Origin: Bacteroidales bacterium
Lineage (GTDB): Bacteria > Bacteroidota > Bacteroidia > Bacteroidales > UBA932
Assembly (NCBI GenBank): GCA_017614795.1
Contig: JAGABD010000043.1
Coordinates: forward strand, 1-13,667
Length of the DNA stretch: 13,667 bases
Direction: 5' to 3'
The notes under the pieces were generated by a model. It did no database searches. It was not told the origin of the DNA and saw only the letters and a list, made by a program, of their open reading frames with translations. Shown piece after piece: positions 1-5,821 of the stretch. Every line of letters starts with the position of its first letter. Position 1 is the stretch's first letter. The position numbers and the translations under genes were made by a program.

Positions 1-1426
1 CGCAGGCAAGCATGCCCGTTGCGGAAAGCAGATGCGGCAATTTGGTGAGGGCGTTGCGCTTCCAGAATTCGTTGTGGCGATGGAAGAAGAAGTCGTTCCA
101 TATTGCACTGAAGCGCTCTTTTTGCCAGTCAGCGAGAGCGGAAGTATCGGGGCTGATGACAGGATGGTACATTCCTTCGTGGTGCGGATCTTCTACAAAG
201 AGGCCCTCAATCGGCAGCCCGGCGGCTTCGATTTCACCGCGAACATAAGGAATGGCAGGGTTGAAGTGCCCCAGGCGGCCTCCCTTTTGCCCAAGAGGGA
301 TCTCCCAGATGCGGAAAAAACCGAGAATATGGTCGATGCGGAAGGCGTCGAAGTATTCGGCCATCTTGCGAAGGCGCCGTTTCCACCAGGCATAACCGTC
401 CTTTGCCATTTCTTCCCAGTTGTAAGTGGGGAAGCCCCAGTTCTGCCCTTCGGCGCTGAAGAAGTCCGGCGGAGCGCCGGCGCTGCTGTCGAGGTTGAAA
501 AGCTTCGGGAAAGAATGGGCGTCCACACTGTCGCGGCCGACACCTATCGGCAGGTCGCCTTTAAGGTAAACACCTTTCTTATGAGCGTACGCGACAGCCT
601 TCTTCAACTGCCTGTCCAGATGGTACTGAACCCAGCGGAAAAATGAAGCGTCATTACCGGACCTTTCTGCCATCAGGCGGGCGTACGGACCCAGCCATTC
701 GGCATTGTCTTTTTCGAACTTTTTGAAGGTCTCTTTCGCCATGTCTTTTTCGCCGTTTTGGGCGAAGGCTTCGAGCAGATACCCAGACTTCAAACGCATC
801 ACTTCGGGGTAGTCCACAAAGGGCTCCGAATTGAGCTTTTTCTGCAGCTCGCGGAAGCGCTTGTCGGGCTTCACTCCGACGTCCTGAAGATGTATGAAAA
901 GAGGGTGTAGTGCAAAGGCGGAAACGGGACTGTAAGGGTAGGAATCTCCCCACTCCCCAAGTCGGGAGGTATCATTGACTGGAAGTAGTTGTAGTACGGT
1001 TTGTCCCGTCTTTTTCATCCAGTCTACAAAGGTAGGGAGATCATTGAATTCTCCCACCCCGAAACCGTCCTTTCCCCGTAGGGAGAATACCGGGATTGCA
1101 GTGCCCGATCCGCGGTATCCGGGAACGTCAAAAATGGCGGCCGAATGCTTGCGCGGGAAGGGGCATCCGGGGATGGGGCAGTCAATCCATTTGTCCACGA
1201 TTTCCTTCTTGCCGGAACGCTTTGAAAGCAGGTGTTTTTCCCACTCCGTACGGGTGATGATTCCGCCCTCGGTTACAGCGTAAAAATACTCTCTCGGAAC
1301 ACTGTCCAAAGAGAGCTTCCAGACATCCCCTTCTCCCCAAGTCATCGGGTACATTTTATCGTCCGCCAGAAGGCAAAGACTTTCGCCCCATCGTGTATGG
1401 TATTCGATTTTGAAAACTGTCGCCAC
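1..1426 (-). CDS. malQ: 4-alpha-glucanotransferase (amylomaltase, GH77), N-terminal part, runs off left edge
   Basis: MalQ transfers alpha-1,4-glucan segments between maltodextrins in the cytoplasm. Translating the minus strand from a GTG at 1426 gives 475 uninterrupted codons to the window edge. Residues 1-95 look like a starch-binding CBM20-type module (FKIEYHTRWGESL, then an aromatic-rich strand). The GH77 barrel begins near residue 110 (FSLRGKDGFGVGEFNDLP) and includes LQLLPVNDT, SPVSAFALHP and KGDLPIGVGRDSVDAH. The motif FDAFRIDHILGFFRIWE carries the expected nucleophile, Asp365. The acid/base region (family motif AEDLG) would come just beyond the edge, after TGMLAC. Bacteroides homologues are about 890 residues with two N-terminal carbohydrate-binding modules; here only one seems to fit before GH77. 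GTG is chosen because an in-frame TAA lies only about 20 bases upstream and the CBM-like strand begins right after it; the next in-frame ATG would remove 24 residues. The function is secure and the start moderately so. Confidence 0.95.
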   Translation of the reverse strand, partial: MATVFKIEYHTRWGESLCLLADDKMYPMTWGEGDVWKLSLDSVPREYFYAVTEGGIITRTEWEKHLLSKRSGKKEIVDKWIDCPIPGCPFPRKHSAAIFDVPGYRGSGTAIPVFSLRGKDGFGVGEFNDLPTFVDWMKKTGQTVLQLLPVNDTSRLGEWGDSYPYSPVSAFALHPLFIHLQDVGVKPDKRFRELQKKLNSEPFVDYPEVMRLKSGYLLEAFAQNGEKDMAKETFKKFEKDNAEWLGPYARLMAERSGNDASFFRWVQYHLDRQLKKAVAYAHKKGVYLKGDLPIGVGRDSVDAHSFPKLFNLDSSAGAPPDFFSAEGQNWGFPTYNWEEMAKDGYAWWKRRLRKMAEYFDAFRIDHILGFFRIWEIPLGQKGGRLGHFNPAIPYVRGEIEAAGLPIEGLFVEDPHHEGMYHPVISPDTSALADWQKERFSAIWNDFFFHRHNEFWKRNALTKLPHLLSATGMLAC

Positions 1427-1444
1427 TTTTCTTTCAATTCTATT

Positions 1445-1476
1445 TTTGCAAAATTAAGAAATAATTCCTACTTTTG
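1445..1476 (+). promoter_or_regulatory. promoter of tRNA-Ser (-33 TTTG, -7 TACTTTTG)
   Basis: TTTG at 1445-1448 and TACTTTTG at 1469-1476 are separated by exactly 20 bases, matching the Bacteroidota primary sigma factor consensus (TTTG, 19-21 bases, TAnnTTTG). Transcription would start near 1480, about 25 bases before the mature tRNA. The -33 element directly abuts the -7 box of the divergent malQ promoter. Confidence 0.72.
1449..1456 (-). promoter_or_regulatory. -7 box of malQ promoter
   Basis: On the minus strand the sequence TAATTTTG matches the Bacteroidota -7 consensus TAnnTTTG and lies 22 bases before the malQ GTG, which would give a leader of roughly 15 bases. No TTTG-like -33 element is found at the usual 19-21 base spacing, so only half of the promoter is supported. 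Confidence 0.4.
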
Positions 1477-1504
1477 CGGTCCCGTTTGGCAACAATGCCC
1501 ATCA

Positions 1505-1591
1505 GGAAGGGTGGGTGAGTGGCTGAAACCACAGGTTTGCTAAACCTGCATACGGGAAACCGTATCACGAGTTCGAATCTCGTCCCTTCCG
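1505..1591 (+). tRNA. tRNA-Ser, anticodon GCT
   Basis: The 87-base sequence folds as a class II tRNA. The acceptor stem is GGAAGGG (1505-1511) with CCCTTCC (1584-1590), followed by discriminator G1591. The anticodon stem CAGGT/ACCTG encloses the loop TTGCTAA, giving anticodon GCT, which reads AGC and AGU serine codons. The long variable arm (TACGG-GAAA-CCGTA) is typical of tRNA-Ser. The T arm is ACGAG-TTCGAAT-CTCGT (1567-1583). The CCA end is not encoded, since GCAAAA follows. The last 15 paired bases are repeated at 1822-1836. Confidence 0.97.
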
Positions 1592-1647
1592 CAAAACGTA
1601 GAAAGACAGCTCAAGCTTGCTTGTTTGCTGTCTTTCTGTCGTTTTGC
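1591..1647. repeat. long hairpin starting at the tRNA 3' end
   Basis: GCAAAACG (1591-1598) pairs with CGTTTTGC (1640-1647), and GAAAGACAGC (1601-1610) pairs perfectly with GCTGTCTTTC (1627-1636). A 2-by-3 base internal loop separates the stems and a 16-base loop closes them. The structure begins at the tRNA discriminator base. It lacks a following T-tract, so it is not a classical terminator. It may act in 3' processing or termination, or be the remnant of an inserted element. Confidence 0.7.
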
Positions 1648-1669
1648 TACGCCCCGCCGCAGGCGGAGC

Positions 1670-1702
1670 GATGATGTGGACGCCGAAGGCGGCCAAATCT
1701 CG
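1670..1702 (+). repeat. 33-base direct repeat, copy A
   Basis: This stretch starts GATGATGTGGACGCC and ends GGCCAAATCTCG. It matches 1796-1828 at 32 of 33 positions; the only difference is A1686 against C1812. It is followed by GAAGGGAC, so that 1701-1710 (CGGAAGGGAC) is the exact inverted copy of the tRNA end at 1582-1591. It contains a small GC-rich inverted repeat. No coding potential is recognised. Confidence 0.8.
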
Positions 1703-1723
1703 GAAGGGACAAGATAGATTCCT

Positions 1724-1773
1724 TTGCAGGGGCTGCCCAGCTAACAATTAGAGCCCTTTGGGCTCACCTGCAA
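1724..1773. repeat. nested inverted repeats
   Basis: TTGCAGG (1724-1730) is complementary to CCTGCAA (1767-1773), and inside it GAGCCC-TTT-GGGCTC (1751-1765) forms a perfect 6-bp hairpin with a 3-base loop. The structure lies between the two 33-base repeats in non-coding DNA. No T-tract follows on either strand, so termination is not claimed. Confidence 0.45.
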
Positions 1774-1795
1774 TTTGATTGCCGGCGGAAGCTCC

Positions 1796-1828
1796 GATGA
1801 TGTGGACGCCGCAGGCGGCCAAATCTCG
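1796..1828 (+). repeat. 33-base direct repeat, copy B
   Basis: This is the second copy of the repeat at 1670-1702, offset by 126 bases, with one mismatch. Copy B continues into TCCCTTCC, the tRNA acceptor-end sequence in direct orientation, whereas copy A continues into the inverted form. The two copies may be part of a dispersed intergenic repeat family, but only these two are in the window. Confidence 0.8.
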
Positions 1829-1836
1829 TCCCTTCC
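1822..1836 (+). repeat. duplicate of tRNA-Ser 3' end (att-like)
   Basis: AATCTCGTCCCTTCC is identical to 1576-1590, the end of the T loop, the 3' T stem and the 3' acceptor strand of the tRNA-Ser gene, 246 bases upstream. Integrases of the tyrosine family commonly insert at tRNA 3' ends and leave such duplications. No integrase or mobile gene lies between the copies, so it could be a scar, the end of a lost element, or a repeat-family coincidence. Confidence 0.5.
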
Positions 1837-1852
1837 ATCCCAGCACCGTGCT

Positions 1853-1883
1853 CAACCTCGCAAAAATATTGAGGTTGGGCGCA
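1853..1883. repeat. inverted-repeat unit CAACCTC...GAGGTTGGGCGCA, copy 1
   Basis: CAACCTC (1853-1859) and GAGGTTG (1871-1877) form a 7-bp inverted repeat around an A/T-rich centre, followed by GGCGCA. The unit recurs 51 bases downstream at 1904-1934. Together they fill the space beyond the 3' end of the deformylase gene and could form hairpins in its transcript. Confidence 0.65.
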
Positions 1884-1903
1884 AAATCGGCCTAAAATGA
1901 GCC

Positions 1904-1934
1904 TAACCTCGCTAGATTTTTGAGGTTGGGCGCA
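1904..1934. repeat. inverted-repeat unit, copy 2
   Basis: AACCTC (1905-1910) and GAGGTT (1922-1927) flank GCTAGATTTTT, again followed by GGGCGCA. The arms and the GGGCGCA tail are the same as in copy 1, while the loop differs (CTAGATTTTT against CAAAAATATT after the shared G). Conserved arms with a changed loop suggest selection on the paired structure or a mobile repeat family. It lies 20 bases beyond the deformylase stop codon and may serve as its 3' end structure. Confidence 0.65.
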
Positions 1935-1954
1935 CCCTGGCTCTTCGCGCAAGT

Positions 1955-2512
1955 TTATTCAGTCGGATAATAGGTATCTTCGGTCCTGTCGGTATACAGG
2001 ATACCGTCGAGATGGTCGATTTCGTGCTGGAAGATGCGGGCGGTATAGTCCACAACGGTTTCGGAGATGCGGGAAAGGCCGTCGGGAGAGGCGTAGGACA
2101 CCACTATACCATACGCACGCGGGACATTGCCGCGAATAAGGGGAATCGAAAGGCATCCCTCCCGGCCAATCACAATTTCGCCGAAAGTCGAATCTATCTG
2201 CGGATTCGCATACGCCACGAAGGGTTCGTCCTCCTTGTCGAGCCTGCAAACGACGATCAGCCTTTTGCTCACGCCCACCTGAGGCGCTGCTATGCCCACG
2301 CCGTTCTGGGTGGAATCGGTGACGGTCGCAATCATCCTCTTCGCCAGACGGGCAACCGCGCGGCTGCGAAGCTCCTTCGGGCTGAATTCCTCGCAGGGAG
2401 TACGCAGAAGCGCATAATCATCCGGATTCTCGACGGTCAAAACTCTCATCACGCCCCGCTGTCCGCAGGAAACAAGGCACAGCAAAAGGCAGGCGGCAAA
2501 CAGTTTCTTCAT
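1955..2512 (-). CDS. def: peptide deformylase with lipoprotein signal peptide
   Basis: Peptide deformylase removes the formyl group from N-terminal formylmethionine using a metal ion. All three family motifs are present in the 185-residue product: GVGIAAPQVG (71-80), EGCLSIP (118-124, metal ligand Cys120) and QHEIDHLDG (162-170, metal ligands His163 and His167, catalytic Glu164). Unusually, the protein begins with MKKLFAACLLLCLVSC, a type II signal peptide with lipobox LVSC and lipidated Cys16, so the enzyme domain should sit outside the cytoplasm on a membrane. The mature domain is of normal length. The ATG at 2512 is the natural start, because a TAnnTTTG box lies 7 bases upstream and the signal peptide begins there. 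The gene diverges from the GH89 gene. The fold assignment is firm; the substrate outside the cytoplasm is unknown. Confidence 0.93.
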   Translation of the reverse strand: MKKLFAACLLLCLVSCGQRGVMRVLTVENPDDYALLRTPCEEFSPKELRSRAVARLAKRMIATVTDSTQNGVGIAAPQVGVSKRLIVVCRLDKEDEPFVAYANPQIDSTFGEIVIGREGCLSIPLIRGNVPRAYGIVVSYASPDGLSRISETVVDYTARIFQHEIDHLDGILYTDRTEDTYYPTE

Positions 2513-2519
2513 AACACAA

Positions 2520-2527
2520 CAAAGGTA
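2520..2527 (-). promoter_or_regulatory. -7 box of def promoter
   Basis: On the minus strand TACCTTTG matches TAnnTTTG and ends 7 bases before the ATG, implying a leader of only a few bases. No good -33 TTTG is seen at the right spacing. Confidence 0.5.
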
Positions 2528-2550
2528 GTGAATAAGTGCAAAAGAAATGT

Positions 2551-2558
2551 TAATTTTG
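2551..2558 (+). promoter_or_regulatory. -7 box of GH89 gene promoter
   Basis: TAATTTTG matches TAnnTTTG and ends only 4 bases before the ATG at 2563, which would make the transcript leaderless or nearly so. The -33 region at 2527-2530 does not match TTTG, so the promoter rests on one element. Confidence 0.5.
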
Positions 2559-2562
2559 TGAT

Positions 2563-4764
2563 ATGAAGCATTTTCTTTATCTCGTCGCAGCCGTCGTTCT
2601 GGTCGCCTCCTGCTGCCAGGAACGCAAATGGTCCGACGATCCCCAAATTGCAGAAGCAGAAAAACTCTGCGCCAGAATCCTTCCCCGGCAGAGCCGCAAT
2701 ATCGATTTCAAGATAGTCCCCGCCGACACCTCCTACTATGCACTGGAGATGGTTGACGGGCGCCTTCTCATCAGCGGCAACAACGTCAATTCGCTGGCAG
2801 TCGGCCTCGGGGCATATCTTCGCCAGAACTGCAAAATCGAACTGACCTGGTTCGCAAGGGACAAGGTTCGCGAACCCCACAGGCTCCCCGCGGTCGAAGG
2901 CCGCATCTGCCGGAAGGCGCTTGTAGAACAGCGCTTCTTCTTCAACTACTGCACCTTCGGCTACACTCTGCCCTGGTGGCAATGGAAGGATTGGGAGAGG
3001 CTCATCGACTGGATGGCCATCCACGGAGTAACGCTTGCGCTGGCGAACACCGGAGTGGAGAGTTCCTGGCTGGAGACCTGGAAAGAATTAGGCCTGGACG
3101 ACGAACAGATCAGCGCCCACTTCACAGGTCCCGCATTCCTGCCCTGGAACCGTATGACCAACATCGACGGCTGGCACGGACCCCTGCCCGAAAGCTGGCT
3201 CGAAGGCCAGAAAGAACTTCAGCGCAAGATAATCGCCAGGGAAAGCGCCCTCGGCATTTCCCCGATTCTCAGCGCCTTCTCCGGCCACGTGCCCGCTGCG
3301 CTCAAGAACATCTTCCCAGACGCGCAGATAGTGGAGCTCAACCGTTGGGCCGGCTTCGACGGCGAGCATAACGCCTGGTACCTCAACCCCTCCGACACTC
3401 TTTTCCGCTCGATTCAGAAAACCTTCCTGCGCAAGCAGAAGGAAATCTACGGAGACGCGTGCCACGTGTATGCGGTGGACCTCTTCAACGAGATGAACCC
3501 CCCTTCGTGGGAAGAGGACTTCCTGGAGAAGGTCTCGCGCGACACCTACGAAACACTGAGCGAAAACGACCCCGAGGCTGTCTGGCTGCAGATGGGCTGG
3601 CTGTTCTGGAACAAAAAGAAAATGTGGACGCCGGAGCGCATCAAGGCGTATGTCTCCCCGGTGCCGAAAGGCAAGCTGGTGCTGCTCGACTACTATGTGG
3701 AGAAAGTGGAAATCTTCCGCCAGACCGAAAACTTCTTCGGCCAGGACTTCATCTGGTCCTACCTCGGCAATTTCGGCGGCGAAACAATGATAGCGGGCGA
3801 TTTCTACGATTTGAGCGCCCGTGCGGACAAGCTGTATGAAGATGCCCCCGAGTCGCTGGTCGGCGTAGGCTGCACGCTGGAGGCGCTGGACGTCAACCCG
3901 ATGATGTACGAATACGTGCTGGACCGTGCCTGGGAGCATATCGGCGACGAGGCCTGGATAAACGCGATGGCGGATTCCCGCGCCGGAGCGGAAGACGAAC
4001 ACGTGCGAGCGGCATGGCACCTGCTGTGCGAAAAGGTGCATAAGCAGATAGGCGGCCACAGGGTTTCTCAGCTGCCGGCAAGACCTTCGAGAGATGGGAA
4101 AGCATACTGGAACACCCCCTCCACGGCCTACGACAACAAGGATTTGCTGGAAGCCTGGGGCGAACTGCTCAAAGCCGGCGACCACGACACCCCGTCGTTC
4201 CGTTTCGACTGCGTGAACTGGGCCCGCCAGTGCCTCGACAACCACTTCACCTCGCTTTATGGCAAGATTCGCGAGGCTTATGCCGCGGGAGATGCCGAAG
4301 GCGTGAAAGCCATCGGCTCGAGGATGCTTGAAATAGCGCGCGACGTGGACGAACTGGTAGCTTCGGACACCTACTTCCTCCTCGGGAAATGGATTGAAAT
4401 GGCGCGAGAATGGGGTGTCACGCCTGAAGAGAAAGATTATTACGAGACCGACGCCCGCCTGTTGGTGAGCACCTGGGGCTACAGGGGCGGTCCCTTGAAC
4501 GACTATTCCAACCACGACTGGAACGGTCTCATCGGCACATACTCCTATCCCAGATGGGAGAAATACGTGAACGGCCTGTATGCGAGCCTTGTCGCAGGAG
4601 AGCCTTTCGACTTCGGCGCATTCAAGGAATGGTGCTTCGATTTCGAATGGGACTGGGCCCACAGCCACGGAGCGCTGCGCAGCAAGCCGGCAGGAAACCC
4701 GAGAAAGCTGTCGCAGAAACTGTATGACAAGTATGCCGGAGAAATCTACGATTTTCACATATAA
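2563..4764 (+). CDS. alpha-N-acetylglucosaminidase, GH89 (NAGLU family), lipoprotein
   Basis: GH89 enzymes release terminal alpha-linked N-acetylglucosamine, for example from mucin O-glycans or heparan-type glycans. The 733-residue length fits the family (human NAGLU is 743). The N-terminus MKHFLYLVAAVVLVASC is a lipoprotein signal with Cys17 as the likely lipidated residue, placing the enzyme on a membrane outside the cytoplasm. An N-terminal beta domain (about 25-115) precedes the barrel, whose hallmark is FFFNYCTFGYTLPWWQWKDW (126-145). YAVDLFNEMNPP contains Glu310, the expected acid/base, and VGCTLEALDVNPMMYE contains Glu440, the expected nucleophile. Both positions are inferred from the human enzyme (Glu316 and Glu446). 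An all-helical C-terminal domain follows. No SusC/SusD pair is adjacent, so this is not an obvious polysaccharide utilisation locus. Confidence 0.95.
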   Translation: MKHFLYLVAAVVLVASCCQERKWSDDPQIAEAEKLCARILPRQSRNIDFKIVPADTSYYALEMVDGRLLISGNNVNSLAVGLGAYLRQNCKIELTWFARDKVREPHRLPAVEGRICRKALVEQRFFFNYCTFGYTLPWWQWKDWERLIDWMAIHGVTLALANTGVESSWLETWKELGLDDEQISAHFTGPAFLPWNRMTNIDGWHGPLPESWLEGQKELQRKIIARESALGISPILSAFSGHVPAALKNIFPDAQIVELNRWAGFDGEHNAWYLNPSDTLFRSIQKTFLRKQKEIYGDACHVYAVDLFNEMNPPSWEEDFLEKVSRDTYETLSENDPEAVWLQMGWLFWNKKKMWTPERIKAYVSPVPKGKLVLLDYYVEKVEIFRQTENFFGQDFIWSYLGNFGGETMIAGDFYDLSARADKLYEDAPESLVGVGCTLEALDVNPMMYEYVLDRAWEHIGDEAWINAMADSRAGAEDEHVRAAWHLLCEKVHKQIGGHRVSQLPARPSRDGKAYWNTPSTAYDNKDLLEAWGELLKAGDHDTPSFRFDCVNWARQCLDNHFTSLYGKIREAYAAGDAEGVKAIGSRMLEIARDVDELVASDTYFLLGKWIEMAREWGVTPEEKDYYETDARLLVSTWGYRGGPLNDYSNHDWNGLIGTYSYPRWEKYVNGLYASLVAGEPFDFGAFKEWCFDFEWDWAHSHGALRSKPAGNPRKLSQKLYDKYAGEIYDFHI

Positions 4765-4768
4765 TAAT

Positions 4769-4776
4769 TATATTTG
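4769..4776 (+). promoter_or_regulatory. -7 box upstream of the beta-barrel gene
   Basis: TATATTTG matches TAnnTTTG and lies 37 bases before the ATG at 4814, giving a leader of about 34 bases. There is no terminator between the GH89 stop and this site, so read-through from GH89 is also possible. A matching -33 element is not apparent. Confidence 0.45.
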
Positions 4777-4813
4777 CAAGGATTGACCGAAAAATCGTTA
4801 ACACAATAAATCA

Positions 4814-5752
4814 ATGAAAAAACTGTTTCTTATCGCAGCAGCGCTTTGCATTTGCCTGATTGCAGGAGCGCAGAATTTGACCAAGGGATCGGCCTTCAAT
4901 CCCAAGAAGGGCGATTTCTCTTTCGGTGTAGCCTACAACCCTATGTCCGAATTTGCGAGCTATCAGCCTGAAATCAAAGGCTTTGCAGGCGAATTTATCA
5001 AGGGTCTGGCAGAGTATCCGCACGAATTGTATTTCCTTGGAGTGGACCCCAAGGTCAACTTCACTTTCCGTTATCATCTTACCGACAACTGGGCCGCACG
5101 CGCCACTCTCGGCTTCAGCGGAAGCAAGGTGAACTACAAGGAATACGTGCAAGATGATGTGTCGTTTAAACAGGATCCGACGACCACCAACAAGGAAGTC
5201 GACTGCGTTCACGGTATGCTCAGGGGCGTTGCTCTCAGTGCCGTGGCGGAGTACCACAAGTCCTTCGGCCATCTCGCGTTCGTCGGAGGTGTCGGCCTTC
5301 AGTTCGCTTCCGGCGGCGGCACCATGACCTTCGAGTATGGCAACAAATTCTCCGACGAGAACAAGACCCCTACCACAATGCCCTACTGCCAGTTCGATGC
5401 CGACGCCACAAAGCGGGGTATCTTGAACCAGTACAACGGAACGGATATCGACAAGGTGACTTACGCCCGTCCTCTCGAGCGTTACAATGTTGGCTATTGC
5501 ACCGCCATCTCCCTTATAGGCGATATGGGCATCGAATATTTCTTCGTCGGCCAGATGTCCATCACCGCGGCGGTCACCTTCGCCCCTCTTACATACTACA
5601 AGCAGCCCCAGACCTACGCCAAGTTCGAAGGCTGGCACACTGTCGACAACGAGGTCGTAACCTTCAACGCGCTCGTGAGCCCCGGCAGCAGCGCCATATT
5701 CTACGGCACCCAGAACTTCGGCATTCGCTTCGGTTTCCACTACTATCTGTAA
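4814..5752 (+). CDS. putative outer-membrane beta-barrel protein
   Basis: The 312-residue protein has a type I signal peptide (MKKLFLIAAALCICLIAGAQ, cleavage near residues 18-20). Afterwards it shows alternating strands rich in aromatic residues and glycines, such as DFSFGVAYNPMSEF, KVNFTFRYHLTDNWAARATLGFSG, HLAFVGGVGLQF and MSITAAVTFAPLTYY. It ends in FGIRFGFHYYL, an aromatic C-terminal strand of the kind recognised by the BAM machinery. The features fit a small barrel of roughly 10-14 strands, similar to the porin-like proteins of Bacteroidales, but I do not recognise a named family and no substrate can be assigned. The gene follows GH89 in the same direction and is closed by a strong terminator at 5771-5805. 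Confidence 0.75.
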   Translation: MKKLFLIAAALCICLIAGAQNLTKGSAFNPKKGDFSFGVAYNPMSEFASYQPEIKGFAGEFIKGLAEYPHELYFLGVDPKVNFTFRYHLTDNWAARATLGFSGSKVNYKEYVQDDVSFKQDPTTTNKEVDCVHGMLRGVALSAVAEYHKSFGHLAFVGGVGLQFASGGGTMTFEYGNKFSDENKTPTTMPYCQFDADATKRGILNQYNGTDIDKVTYARPLERYNVGYCTAISLIGDMGIEYFFVGQMSITAAVTFAPLTYYKQPQTYAKFEGWHTVDNEVVTFNALVSPGSSAIFYGTQNFGIRFGFHYYL

Positions 5753-5770
5753 CAGAGTATTTCTCAGCAT

Positions 5771-5805
5771 AATAGGGAGGCCCCTTCGGGGTCTCCTTAT
5801 TTTTT
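5771..5805 (+). terminator. intrinsic terminator of the beta-barrel gene
   Basis: AATAGGGAGGCCCC (5771-5784) pairs over 14 base pairs, including two G-T wobbles, with GGGGTCTCCTTATT (5788-5801) around a TTC loop. T residues continue to 5805. It lies 19 bases after the stop codon at 5752 and has the stem and T-tract of a Rho-independent terminator. Confidence 0.92.
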
Positions 5806-5807
5806 GC

Positions 5808-5815
5808 TACCTTTG
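5808..5815 (+). promoter_or_regulatory. -7 box of the C69 dipeptidase promoter
   Basis: TACCTTTG matches TAnnTTTG and ends 6 bases before the ATG at 5822. The -33 position would fall inside the preceding terminator stem and has no TTTG, so support is partial. This box favours the ATG at 5822 over one at 5804. Confidence 0.5.
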
Positions 5816-5821
5816 CGTTCT

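Noticed and set aside
32..646. Plus-strand open frames at the left edge (up to 204 codons)
   Set aside because: The minus strand carries an unbroken GH77 sequence with conserved motifs throughout 1-1426; the plus-strand frames are its shadows.
1565..1952. Short open frames between the tRNA and def (60 and 62 codons, minus strand)
   Set aside because: They are made of the direct and inverted repeats, with the peptide GCAQPQ/CAQPQ arising from the repeated DNA unit, and one overlaps the tRNA. No start context supports translation.
3088..4758. Long antisense open frame (556 codons) across the GH89 gene
   Set aside because: It mirrors a GC-rich coding sequence, has no family-like motif, no promoter box and no signal. 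The sense strand has full GH89 motifs and both catalytic glutamates.
4811..5770. Antisense open frame (319 codons) matching the beta-barrel gene
   Set aside because: The sense strand has a signal peptide, barrel-like strands, an aromatic C-terminus and a terminator in the correct orientation. The antisense product has none of these.
5804..5821. Upstream in-frame ATG for the C69 dipeptidase
   Set aside because: It falls in the T-tract of the terminator and in the -7 box, and would put MLPLRS before an already complete signal peptide.
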